Assembly (NCBI RefSeq): GCF_902506295.1
Contig: NZ_LR733312.1
Location: 479,064-543,063 of the forward strand
Length of the DNA stretch: 64,000 nt
Direction: 5' to 3'
Origin: Luteimonas sp. 9C
Lineage (GTDB): Bacteria > Pseudomonadota > Gammaproteobacteria > Xanthomonadales > Xanthomonadaceae
In this document: positions 22,132-29,455 of the stretch, in pieces
Layout: each line of letters starts with the position of its first letter
Position numbering within the stretch: position 1 is the stretch's first letter
Notes under the pieces: model-generated
The model's database searches: none
What the model was told of the DNA's origin: nothing
The model's input: only the letters and a program-made list of their open reading frames with translations
Made by a program: the position numbers and the translations under genes

Positions 22132-22791
22132 TCACCCCCGGTCGCGGCGTGGCAGATGGGTGCTGAGAAAGGCCATCTGGTCGGCGAGGATGTTGCGGTT
22201 ACTGAGAATCAGGTGCTCGATCCAGCTCGGCCGGAACGGGACCGCCAACAGGGGCATCGAGGCCTCCTGCGGCGTGCGCGCGCCCTTGCGCGAATTGCAG
22301 TGGAAGCACGCCGTCACCACGTTCTCCCAGATGTCCAGGCCGCCGCGCGACAGCGGTTCGACGTGGTCGCGTGTCAGCGTCTGACGACCCGCGCGGCGAC
22401 CGCAATACAGACAGAGCTGGTGATCGCGGGCGAACAGGGCGGTATTCGTCAGCGCCGGCGTCGGGTCCGTCGCGCTCGGGCGGACGTGGCTGCGGCCGGC
22501 GATGATCGGATGCAGGTCCATGCGGCTCTGCTGCCCGGTGGCGCGACACAGGCCGCCATGCACGGTCATGCAGGGATCGCCAAGCGTCCAGGCAACCGCG
22601 CCGCGCGCGTACAGGCACGCGGCGTCCTGCCAGCTGATCCAGTTGAGGGCACGGCCGTATGCATCGAGGGCGAGCAGACGGACTGCATCGCGACGCGGCG
22701 CGTGACCAGAAGGTGCGGGGGAGACTCCGGCGTCCAGCGCGTTTGCAGCGCCGGTGGGGATCAGGCGTGTGATCGCGCTGTCTGCCTCCAT
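22132..22791 (-). CDS. HNH endonuclease family protein
   Basis: This gene encodes 219 residues. The C-terminal half carries an HNH fold with zinc-binding CLYCG, the DHVEPLSRGG catalytic His and ENVVTACFHCNSRKG, then a conserved PSWIEHLILSNRNILADQMAFL. The N-terminal domain (VRLLALDAYGRALNWISWQDAACLYARG) is shared with RRXRR/HNH-type proteins that sit as single genes in bacterial chromosomes. No methyltransferase or immunity gene is adjacent, so a restriction role is not supported. The putative promoter leaves almost no 5' untranslated region. Confidence 0.88.
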   Translation of the reverse strand: MEADSAITRLIPTGAANALDAGVSPAPSGHAPRRDAVRLLALDAYGRALNWISWQDAACLYARGAVAWTLGDPCMTVHGGLCRATGQQSRMDLHPIIAGRSHVRPSATDPTPALTNTALFARDHQLCLYCGRRAGRQTLTRDHVEPLSRGGLDIWENVVTACFHCNSRKGARTPQEASMPLLAVPFRPSWIEHLILSNRNILADQMAFLSTHLPRRDRG

Positions 22792-22801
22792 TGCGATCGA
22801 G

Positions 22802-22831
22802 CATATACCCGAACGATGACACTGTGTGCAA
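22802..22831 (-). promoter_or_regulatory. Promoter of the HNH gene, probably leaderless
   Basis: On the minus strand TTGCAC (22831-22826) and TATATG (22807-22802) are separated by 18 bp. Transcription would begin about four bases before the ATG at 22791, and no Shine-Dalgarno is visible, so the mRNA may be leaderless. Confidence 0.45.
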
Positions 22832-22886
22832 CGGATTTGAGCGCACGTCGCGACGCCGGATGGCCGTCGCGACGTGCGCGCAGGGC

Positions 22887-24677
22887 TCAGCTGTCGAGGG
22901 CCTCGTCGGTGATCGACAGCAGTGGGGCCGGGCCGCTGGCGATCACGGCCGCATGCGTCAGCGTACGCGGCAGGATGCGGCTGAAATAGAAGCGCGCAGT
23001 CTCACGCTTGCCGGCCTTGAAGGTCTCGGAGCGCGACGAGGCATCCGCCACCGCCACGCTGCGCGCCCACCAGTAGGCCAGGGCCACGTAGCCGGAGAAG
23101 AACAGGTAGTCGTGGGCGGCCGCGCCGATCTCTTCGGGATCCGCCGACGCGCGTTCGACGATGGCACGGGTCAGCGCCTGCCACTCGCCGGCCTTCTCGC
23201 GCAGCGGTCCGATAAACTCGGCCAGCGCTGCATCGGTCGCATGCTCGGTGCAGAAGCCCTCGATCATGCCCAGGAATACGCGCAGGCCCGCGCCCTTCAG
23301 CTGCAGGGTCTTGCGGCCCATCAGGTCCAGCGCCTGGATGCCGGTCGTGCCCTCGTAGAGCGTGGTGATGCGCGCGTCGCGGGCGAGCTGCTCCATGCCG
23401 TGCTCGGCGATGTAGCCGTGGCCGCCGAAACACTGCAGCGCGTGAGACGTGCACTCGTTGCCCCATTCGGTGAGGCACCCCTTGACGATGGGTGTCAGGA
23501 ATCCGAGCAGATCATCGGCCTCCTGTCGCGCGGGGGCGTCGCCGGCATGCGCTGCGCTGTCGACCAGCGACCCGGCGTGATACGCCAGTAGGCGACCGCC
23601 TTCGGTCAGGGCCTTGCAGGTCAGCAGCATGCGGCGCACATCGGGCTGCACGAGGATCGGATCGGCCGGCTTCGACGGCAGCTTCGGGCCCGACAGCGCA
23701 CGCGACTGCAGACGTTCGCGTGCGTAGCGCAACGCGTTCTCGTAAGCGCGCGTGGCAAGACCCAGCCCCTGCACGCCGACGCCGAGACGTGCGGTGTTCA
23801 TCATCGTAAACATCGCCATCAGGCCCTTGTGCGGCTGCCCGACGAGATAGCCCTGCGCACCGTCGAAGTTCATCACGCAAGTTGCGGACCCGTGGATGCC
23901 CATCTTGTGCTCGACCGCGCCGCAGCGCACCGCGTTGCGTTCGCCAACGGTGCCGTCGCGGGCCACGCGGATCTTGGGGACGACGAACAGCGAAATGCCG
24001 CGGCTGCCTTCGGGTGCGTCGGGCAGGCGTGCCAGCACGAGGTGCACGATGTTGTCGGTGAGGTCGTGCTCGCCCGCGGTGATGAAGATCTTGGTGCCGG
24101 TGATCGCGTACGTCTCGTCCCCGGCCGGCTCGGCGCGGGTCTTGAGCAGGCCCAGATCGGTGCCGCACTGCGGCTCGGTCAGGCACATGGTGCCGGTCCA
24201 GGTGCCGGCGATCAGCGGCTTGAGGAAGACCTCCTTCTGCCAGGCCTCGCCGTGGTGGTGCAGCGCGTTGACCGCGCCATGCGACAACAGCGGGAAATTG
24301 CTCCACGCGAGGTTGGCCGCGTCGATCATCTCCTCCAGGCAGATGCCGATCGCGTGCGGCATGTTCATGCCGCCGAATTCGGTCGGCGCGCTGATGCCGG
24401 TCCAGCCGCCTTCGACGAACTGGTCGTACGCCGCCTTGAATCCGTCGGGCGTGGTGACCGCGCCGGTAGCCTTGTCGAAGCGCACGCCCTGCACGTCGCC
24501 GATGCGGTTGAGCGGGGCGAGGACGCCCTCGCACAAGCGCGTGCACTCGTCGAGCACCGCGTCGACGGTCTCGCGGTTGGCGTCGTCGAAGCCGAGCGTG
24601 GAGAACAGGGACTCGACCTGCAGGACGTCGTGCAGCGCGAAGCGGATGTCGGTCAATGGGGCGTGGTAGGTGCTCAT
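22887..24677 (-). CDS. Acyl-CoA dehydrogenase family protein
   Basis: This FAD enzyme of beta-oxidation type has 596 residues, the length of the long DmdC/FadE-like branch. The N-terminal domain (GWTGISAPTEFGGMNMPHAIGICLEEM) is followed by the central beta domain (MCLTEPQCGTDLGLLKTRA, ITGTKIFITAGEHDL) and the helical domain with QCFGGHGYIAEHGMEQLARDARITTLYEGTTGIQALDL. The Glu in TTLYEGTTGIQ is at the position of the catalytic base in this branch. An extra C-terminal helical domain follows. The substrate cannot be told from the sequence, and no thiolase or hydratase is next to it. Confidence 0.93.
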   Translation of the reverse strand: MSTYHAPLTDIRFALHDVLQVESLFSTLGFDDANRETVDAVLDECTRLCEGVLAPLNRIGDVQGVRFDKATGAVTTPDGFKAAYDQFVEGGWTGISAPTEFGGMNMPHAIGICLEEMIDAANLAWSNFPLLSHGAVNALHHHGEAWQKEVFLKPLIAGTWTGTMCLTEPQCGTDLGLLKTRAEPAGDETYAITGTKIFITAGEHDLTDNIVHLVLARLPDAPEGSRGISLFVVPKIRVARDGTVGERNAVRCGAVEHKMGIHGSATCVMNFDGAQGYLVGQPHKGLMAMFTMMNTARLGVGVQGLGLATRAYENALRYARERLQSRALSGPKLPSKPADPILVQPDVRRMLLTCKALTEGGRLLAYHAGSLVDSAAHAGDAPARQEADDLLGFLTPIVKGCLTEWGNECTSHALQCFGGHGYIAEHGMEQLARDARITTLYEGTTGIQALDLMGRKTLQLKGAGLRVFLGMIEGFCTEHATDAALAEFIGPLREKAGEWQALTRAIVERASADPEEIGAAAHDYLFFSGYVALAYWWARSVAVADASSRSETFKAGKRETARFYFSRILPRTLTHAAVIASGPAPLLSITDEALDS

Positions 24678-24720
24678 GCGTCGGTCTGTCTCGTATTCGG
24701 GTCGTTGAAGGGCGGCGGTC

Positions 24721-25194
24721 TCAGCGCATCACGCCGGGCAGCCCGGGGACCGGAGCCAAGGTGCTGTCGCGGCGGATGGTGTAGTCCCGGGCACTGCCGC
24801 GGTCGTCGGGCGCGGCGCGGATGGTGCCGTCGATGCGGTACGGCAGCGCGCGACCCGCGGCCAGCGCGTCGGCCGCATGCAGCCGGCCTTCCGGAGAAGG
24901 CGCAAGACGGAGGCTCAGGATGTCGGCCGATTCCGGGCCGATGGTCAACGCGGGCGTGGCGTCGAGGATGCCCGCCGACTCGCCGTCGACCGACAGCGTG
25001 AAACGCAGCGATTCGAAGCGCATAGGAATGCTGCTGTAGTTCTGCAGCCGCAGATCGACAGACCAGGTGCCGTCGGCGGAGACGCTCAGTTGCTGGAGAC
25101 TCGCGGTGGGCTCGGACACGCGACGCTGCCCGGTGGCGCAGGCGACGAGGGCGCCGATCATCAACAGGATCGTCAGCAACTTCCACGGCTTCAT
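24721..25194 (-). CDS. LEA type 2 (LEA14-like) lipoprotein
   Basis: This gene encodes 157 residues from ATG 25194, which has GGAG eight bases upstream; GTG 25203 would add three residues. The N-terminus is a lipoprotein signal (LTILLMIGALVACA, lipobox Cys about residue 19). The mature part has the LEA14/WHy beta-sandwich pattern (VDLRLQNYSSIPMRFESLRFTLSVDGESAG and then the IDGTIRA strand). Such proteins are linked to envelope stability or desiccation tolerance in other organisms; here that is only inference. It may be co-transcribed with the acyl-CoA dehydrogenase 43 bp downstream. Confidence 0.75.
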   Translation of the reverse strand: MKPWKLLTILLMIGALVACATGQRRVSEPTASLQQLSVSADGTWSVDLRLQNYSSIPMRFESLRFTLSVDGESAGILDATPALTIGPESADILSLRLAPSPEGRLHAADALAAGRALPYRIDGTIRAAPDDRGSARDYTIRRDSTLAPVPGLPGVMR

Positions 25195-25305
25195 GCGCGG
25201 CACTCCGGTGGCTGGGTGGAGGCCGATGTTAACGCGTCGACGGTCGCCGGCCGCTGCAGTCCGGCGGCGGGAATGCGCCCGGCGAAGAAGATTTGCTAAA
25301 AACGG

Positions 25306-25334
25306 TTGCTGTTCGCGAGCCTGCCTCGTATCAT
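25306..25334 (+). promoter_or_regulatory. Promoter of tRNA-Phe
   Basis: TTGCTG (25306-25311) and TATCAT (25329-25334) are 17 bp apart. Transcription would begin about 25341, eight bases before the mature tRNA. Confidence 0.6.
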
Positions 25335-25348
25335 GCGCCTCCCGCAGT

Positions 25349-25424
25349 GGCCGGGTAGCTCAGTTGGTAGAGCAGGGGATTGAAAATCCCCGTGTCGGGG
25401 GTTCGATTCCCTCCCCGGCCACCA
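25349..25424 (+). tRNA. tRNA-Phe (anticodon GAA)
   Basis: This is a 76-nt cloverleaf. The acceptor stem GGCCGGG (25349-25355) pairs with CCCGGCC, followed by A and an encoded CCA. The anticodon stem GGGGA/TCCCC surrounds the loop TTGAAAA with GAA at 25382-25384. The D arm AGCTCAGTTGGTAGAGC and T loop GGTTCGATTCC are canonical. The body closely matches E. coli tRNA-Phe. Confidence 0.98.
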
Positions 25425-25438
25425 TTGCGAGAACGTCG

Positions 25439-25464
25439 AAGGCCTGCCACGCGCGGGCCTTTTG
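25439..25464 (+). terminator. Terminator after tRNA-Phe
   Basis: AAGGCC (25439-25444) pairs with GGCCTT (25456-25461), and the paired T residues run on as TTTT. It lies 14 bp after the tRNA. Confidence 0.65.
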
Positions 25465-26188
25465 CATGTCTGCCGTTCGGGCCATCGCTGCCGCCCTCGG
25501 CGTCGCCTCTTCGCGGTGTTCGGCGCATGGCAGCATGCGTGTGCGCGCCTCAAGAGGTCCCAGCCCAGCCGGATGGCGCGCCGTCAGCCGTGACACGTCT
25601 TGGCCGAAGCGGAGGGGTGGGCCGGAGCTGCACCGTGATCGCGGATCAGTGCACTCGCTGTTTGGCTGGAGGCGAGCTTGGCGCGCAGCGAGGTGCACAC
25701 GGCTGGATAGACCGCTGCGATGCGCCGATAACAGGTGCGGTTTCGGGCAGAAGCTGGACGCGCTAACTTGGGTACCCACCGCTTGCGCAACGGACCCTGC
25801 CTGCGCGCACTGCATGCTTGCGCACGAATCCGTTAGGTGGCGCTTGCGAGATGGCGCTCGTGGTCTGCACGCCCGCGCGTTTGATCCGTTCCCGGACACA
25901 CCTTCGGCAGAACAGTCCGAAGCGCCCCAATCAAGATTCCGCCGTGCCAGCGCAAGACAAAACGCAGCTCACGTTGCCTGCGCGGTCATTTGCCCAGGTC
26001 GCCGCGTGCAATCCGCGCACGGCTGGCGCGCGTGGCCCGGGACGCATTCCGAAACGCCACGTCGTCGTGCGGCATACGTGCGGCGACGCTGCATACGCCA
26101 GACTTTCGATTGCTCCAATCGCCACGGCTGGTTCCGCCGCGTGCGTCGAAGGCCATCGGCTCGCAGCTGGGACCCTCGGCAGACAATC
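25465..26188. other. Gene-poor stretch after tRNA-Phe
   Basis: About 0.72 kb has ORFs in several frames, but none has a recognisable start, Shine-Dalgarno or protein motif. The GC3 pattern that marks real genes elsewhere in the window is missing. Three GCTTGCG copies lie near 25781, 25816 and 25842. No duplicated tRNA-Phe 3' end was seen. It could be decayed DNA next to a tRNA, but I see no integrase remnant. Confidence 0.5.
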
Positions 26189-26210
26189 GGGCCGGCGTGT
26201 CCGCCGGCCC
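26189..26210 (-). terminator. Terminator of the M20 peptidase gene
   Basis: A perfect 9-bp inverted repeat (GGGCCGGCG with CGCCGGCCC, loop TGTC) lies nine bases past the stop of the peptidase gene on the minus strand. No long T run follows. Confidence 0.55.
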
Positions 26211-26219
26211 TCGTGAAGC

Positions 26220-27740
26220 TCAGCAGCAGCCGTGGTCGCCGTGGCGGGTCCCGCTGTCGGCCACGACCGCAGCACCGGTGGTCTCACCGCGCCGGCCTGC
26301 ATGATGGTGTTCCGTGATCACGCGGGCGACGCAGCTCGTGACGCGCTTGCCCATGTCGATGTGCAGAAACTCGTTGGGGCCGTGGGCATTGGAATGGGGC
26401 CCGAGCACGCCGGTGATCATGAACTGCGCGCCGGGAAATTTTTCGCCCAGCATGCCCATGAACGGGATCGAGCCACCTTCGCCCATGTACATCGCAGGCT
26501 TGTCGAAGAACGCCTGGCTGGCGTCGTCGATCGCTTTGGCTAGCCATGGCGACATCGCCGGCGCGTTCCAGCCGGTCGCGGCTTTTTCCAGCACCATCGT
26601 GACCGTCGCGCCGTTAGGCGGATCGGCCAGCAGCACCTGCTGCAGCAGTTCGCCTGCGCGCTTGCCGTCCACGGTCGGCGGCAGACGCAGCGAGAGCTTG
26701 ACCGCCGTGTGCGGGCGCAGGACGTTGCCTGCAGATTGCAGCGACGGAATGCCATCGATGCCCGTCACAGACAACGCCGGGCGCCATGTACGGTTGAGCA
26801 CCAGTTCCGAGAGGTCCTCGGATACCTGGCCGTCTCCACGCGTCGGAAACATCGGCTGAAGCGTGCCGGTGAGCGGGAATTTGTCGTAGATCGCGGTATC
26901 GAGCACTTCAGCCGCGCGGCGTGCCTGGTCGAGGCGTTCGGCCGGAATCTCGGCATGCAGGCCCTCGACCCGGATGCGACCGGTGTCCTCGTCCTCGATG
27001 CGCGACAGCAGTTGTCGCAGCAGGCGGAAACTCGACGGCACCACGCCGGAAGCGTCGCCCGAATGCACGCCCTCGTCGAGCACCTTGACCGTCAGGTTGC
27101 CGCCGGCGAGGCCGCGCAGCGACGTCGTGCACCACAGCTGGTCGTAGTTGCCGCAACCCGAGTCCAGACAGACCACCAGCGACGGCTTGCCGATCCGATC
27201 GGCAAGATGGTCGACGTAGGCGGGCAGGTCATAGCTGCCCGACTCTTCGCAGGCTTCGATCAGCACCACGCAGCGTGCATGCGGCAGCCCCTGCTCGTGC
27301 AACGCCAGGATGGCGGTGAGCGAGCCGTAGATCGCATAGCCGTCGTCCGCACCGCCGCGGCCATAGAGCTTGCCGTCCCGCAGTACCGGCTTCCACGGGC
27401 CAAGATCGTCGTCCCAACCGGTCATCTCGGGCTGCTTGTCGAGGTGGCCGTACAGCAGCACGCAGTCATCGTCGCTACCGGCGTTGGCTGCCGGAATCTC
27501 GATGAAGATCAGGGGCGTGCGGCCCTCGAGCCGGACGACCTCCAGCGCGAGGCCGGCGATCGGCTGGGCCTGCGCCCATGTCGTCATCAGGTCGACGGCC
27601 TGTTCCATATAGCCGTTCGCCACCCAATCGGCGTCGAACATCGGCGATTTGTTCGGAATCCGGATGTACTCGACGAGCTGGGGCACGATTTCGTCATCCC
27701 ACTTGGCGCTGACGAAGCGGTCGGTCTGGCGGCTGTCCAT
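26220..27740 (-). CDS. M20-family metallopeptidase (dipeptidase-like)
   Basis: This gene encodes 506 residues from ATG 27740 (MDSRQTDRFVSAKWDDEIVPQL); an upstream ATG at 27770 lacks a better ribosome site. The zinc centre is clear: LLYGHLDKQPE, GRGGADDGYA (bridging Asp), the EACEESGS catalytic Glu pair, and a late HSNAHGPNEF His. The lid domain lies between (about 220-380). The family hydrolyses dipeptides or acylated amino acids in the cytoplasm; the substrate is not evident. The C-terminus ends in an unusual HGDHGCC. A terminator hairpin follows. Confidence 0.9.
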   Translation of the reverse strand: MDSRQTDRFVSAKWDDEIVPQLVEYIRIPNKSPMFDADWVANGYMEQAVDLMTTWAQAQPIAGLALEVVRLEGRTPLIFIEIPAANAGSDDDCVLLYGHLDKQPEMTGWDDDLGPWKPVLRDGKLYGRGGADDGYAIYGSLTAILALHEQGLPHARCVVLIEACEESGSYDLPAYVDHLADRIGKPSLVVCLDSGCGNYDQLWCTTSLRGLAGGNLTVKVLDEGVHSGDASGVVPSSFRLLRQLLSRIEDEDTGRIRVEGLHAEIPAERLDQARRAAEVLDTAIYDKFPLTGTLQPMFPTRGDGQVSEDLSELVLNRTWRPALSVTGIDGIPSLQSAGNVLRPHTAVKLSLRLPPTVDGKRAGELLQQVLLADPPNGATVTMVLEKAATGWNAPAMSPWLAKAIDDASQAFFDKPAMYMGEGGSIPFMGMLGEKFPGAQFMITGVLGPHSNAHGPNEFLHIDMGKRVTSCVARVITEHHHAGRRGETTGAAVVADSGTRHGDHGCC

Positions 27741-27948
27741 TCGGATGTTCCCGCATGCGTAAACCGCCATTCTACCGCGGCCCGCCGTGTAGGAATTTTC
27801 CTACAAACGCTCGGGCGTTCGGCTGGCTACGGCCCAGCAGGGCCGCGGATATTCTGGCGACGTGGCGTTGGGAAGACTGGCAACACCGGCAAGGACGAAT
27901 ACGTCGCCAGTCGGGAATGGATTCCACCCAACACCAAGGAGTTAGGAC

Positions 27949-28305
27949 ATGAAGTCGATCCGAGCCGTGCTTGCGTCGTTGTGCCTGTCGCTGCTGCTGG
28001 CGGGTACCGCATTCGCGAACGAGAGTGTCGAGAAGGTCAACATCAATACCGCGGACGCGGCCACGCTGGCGCGCGTACTGCACAACGTGGGACAGGCCAA
28101 GGCGGAAGCCATCGTGGCCTACAGGGATGAAAACGGGCCGTTTCGAAGCGCAGAGCAACTGGCGCAGGTGAACGGTATCGGATTGCGGACTGTCGAGCAG
28201 AACGTCGATCGCATTGACGTCGGCGCCGGATCGCAGGCAGGCGCTGCACGGGCGGCCAACCCGCCCGCAGCCGCCGGGAACAAGGGGGCTGCGCAACTGC
28301 GCTGA
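27949..28305 (+). CDS. ComEA-like helix-hairpin-helix DNA-binding protein
   Basis: This gene encodes 118 residues. A signal peptide (MKSIRAVLASLCLSLLLAGTAFA) is followed by two helix-hairpin-helix motifs (VNINTADAATLARVLHNVGQAKAEAIVAYR and AQVNGIGLRTVEQN, read as consecutive motifs) and an Ala/Gly-rich tail. Small exported HhH proteins of this size in gammaproteobacteria resemble the ComEA DNA receptor of natural transformation, which binds DNA in the periplasm. No other competence gene is nearby, so a role in DNA uptake is inference. Confidence 0.82.
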   Translation: MKSIRAVLASLCLSLLLAGTAFANESVEKVNINTADAATLARVLHNVGQAKAEAIVAYRDENGPFRSAEQLAQVNGIGLRTVEQNVDRIDVGAGSQAGAARAANPPAAAGNKGAAQLR

Positions 28306-28719
28306 CTTTGACCCACCGCTGACGCCTCCACAGGACGTGGGGGCGCCAGACGAGGAGCAGGACGCTCCACGGGACCGGCAGGATGCCGCTACAGGGACGT
28401 ACTCGTCGCCCGCTTCGCATCGGATGCAAAGCGGGCGATCCTGTATCTGGGGCGCGCGATGAGTACCGCGATGTGACCTCCGCGACGCCTTTTACTGCAA
28501 GCCGTTTCGGGTAGGCGGATTCCGTGACATCCACGCGGACGATCCGTTCGTGGACGGGGCCGGGCGCGAAGCACCGAACGCGGTCGGCGATGTGCCGGAA
28601 GCCACGGCCGCCCGAATCCAACCGCAGACGTCGCATTTGATCCAGGCAGTCACCGGTCCGAGCTGGCGTCGATTGGAGTCGTCGTGAAGCTGCCCGGCCC
28701 GACAGACTAGACTCAGCGT
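28306..28719. other. Intergenic region with two hairpins, no gene seen
   Basis: A near-perfect 9-bp inverted repeat (28323-28331 with 28337-28345) just after the ComEA-like gene may end its transcript. A second, 8-bp inverted repeat (28408-28415 with 28429-28436) encloses a loop with its own GCATC/GATGC palindrome. ORFs here are short, in the wrong context and without motifs. Confidence 0.5.
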
Positions 28720-29337
28720 ATGGGTGACCGATCCGACCAGCCTCTTTCCGTCCAGAGGATCGACGCGCAGAACGCGCGGCGGGTGCGTTGGCGCAACGAT
28801 CTGGGCTGGACGCGGGAAATCCACGTTGAACATGCCCCTGACGAGAGGGTGTGGCGCTGGCGGCTGTCGGTGACCGAGATCGAGCAGCCGGCGGCGTTCT
28901 CACGTTTCGAAGGTGTGGAACGCGAGCTGATGCTGCGCACCGGGAACGGGCTGGTGCTGCGCTTCGCGGACGGAGAAGTCTGCAATCTGCAGCCGCCCCA
29001 TGCCCGGTTGCGTTTTGCCGGTGATCGGGCGGTATCCGGCGAGCCCGCGGGTGCGGGCGTCAGCGCGTTGAATCTGATGTGGCGCCCGGACTCGATAGAC
29101 GCGTCGACCTGGCATCGGCCGCTGGTCGGCAGGATGGTCATCTTCGTGGATCCCGGCGAGTGCTGGCTGGTGCATGCCCTCACCGGCCAGGTGCGCTTCG
29201 GCGCATCGCGGTCGCCCGCGCTCGAGTCCGGCGACTCGCTGTTGCTGCGGGCACCGGACGGGCGTTGCCACCATGCACTCGACGGCGGCGGCGAGCTGCT
29301 GCTGGCCCGGTTCCGGACCGTCGCTGCAGCGGTGTGA
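28720..29337 (+). CDS. HutD/Ves family protein
   Basis: This gene encodes 205 residues. It shows the HutD/Ves cupin signature: VRWRNDLGWTREIHVE, VWRWRLSVTEIEQPAAFSRF and a later SGDSLLLRAPDG. HutD is linked to histidine utilisation in Pseudomonas, and Ves was described as a cold- and stress-related protein in E. coli; the biochemical role is not settled. No other hut gene is in the window. It converges with the TonB-dependent receptor gene, with a terminator hairpin between them. Confidence 0.85.
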   Translation: MGDRSDQPLSVQRIDAQNARRVRWRNDLGWTREIHVEHAPDERVWRWRLSVTEIEQPAAFSRFEGVERELMLRTGNGLVLRFADGEVCNLQPPHARLRFAGDRAVSGEPAGAGVSALNLMWRPDSIDASTWHRPLVGRMVIFVDPGECWLVHALTGQVRFGASRSPALESGDSLLLRAPDGRCHHALDGGGELLLARFRTVAAAV

Positions 29338-29424
29338 CCAACCCGACGCGGAACAATCCCGTCGTTCCCGAAGCGGCCGCGCACTTCCCGCGCGAGGCCG
29401 CGCGATGCCCATGCAGCCGAGGAT

Positions 29425-29447
29425 GGGGCGAATGCAGCGCCCCGTTT
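29425..29447. terminator. Hairpin between convergent hutD-like and receptor genes
   Basis: GGGGCG (29425-29430) pairs with CGCCCC (29438-29443), followed by GTTT on the plus strand. It lies between two convergent stops and could serve either strand. Confidence 0.5.
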
Positions 29448-29455
29448 CCAAACGC

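Noticed and set aside
22132..22791. Restriction-modification or defence island around the HNH gene
   Set aside because: The neighbours are metabolic genes and no methyltransferase or other defence gene is present.
25757..25840. Integron attC-like site (CGCTAAC ... GTTAGGT)
   Set aside because: The right core fits, but the left core does not match it and the inner arms do not pair; no integrase or cassettes.
25360..25899. ORF reading back across tRNA-Phe, with GEGIEPPTRG-type sequence
   Set aside because: This is the usual false protein made by reading a tRNA gene antisense.
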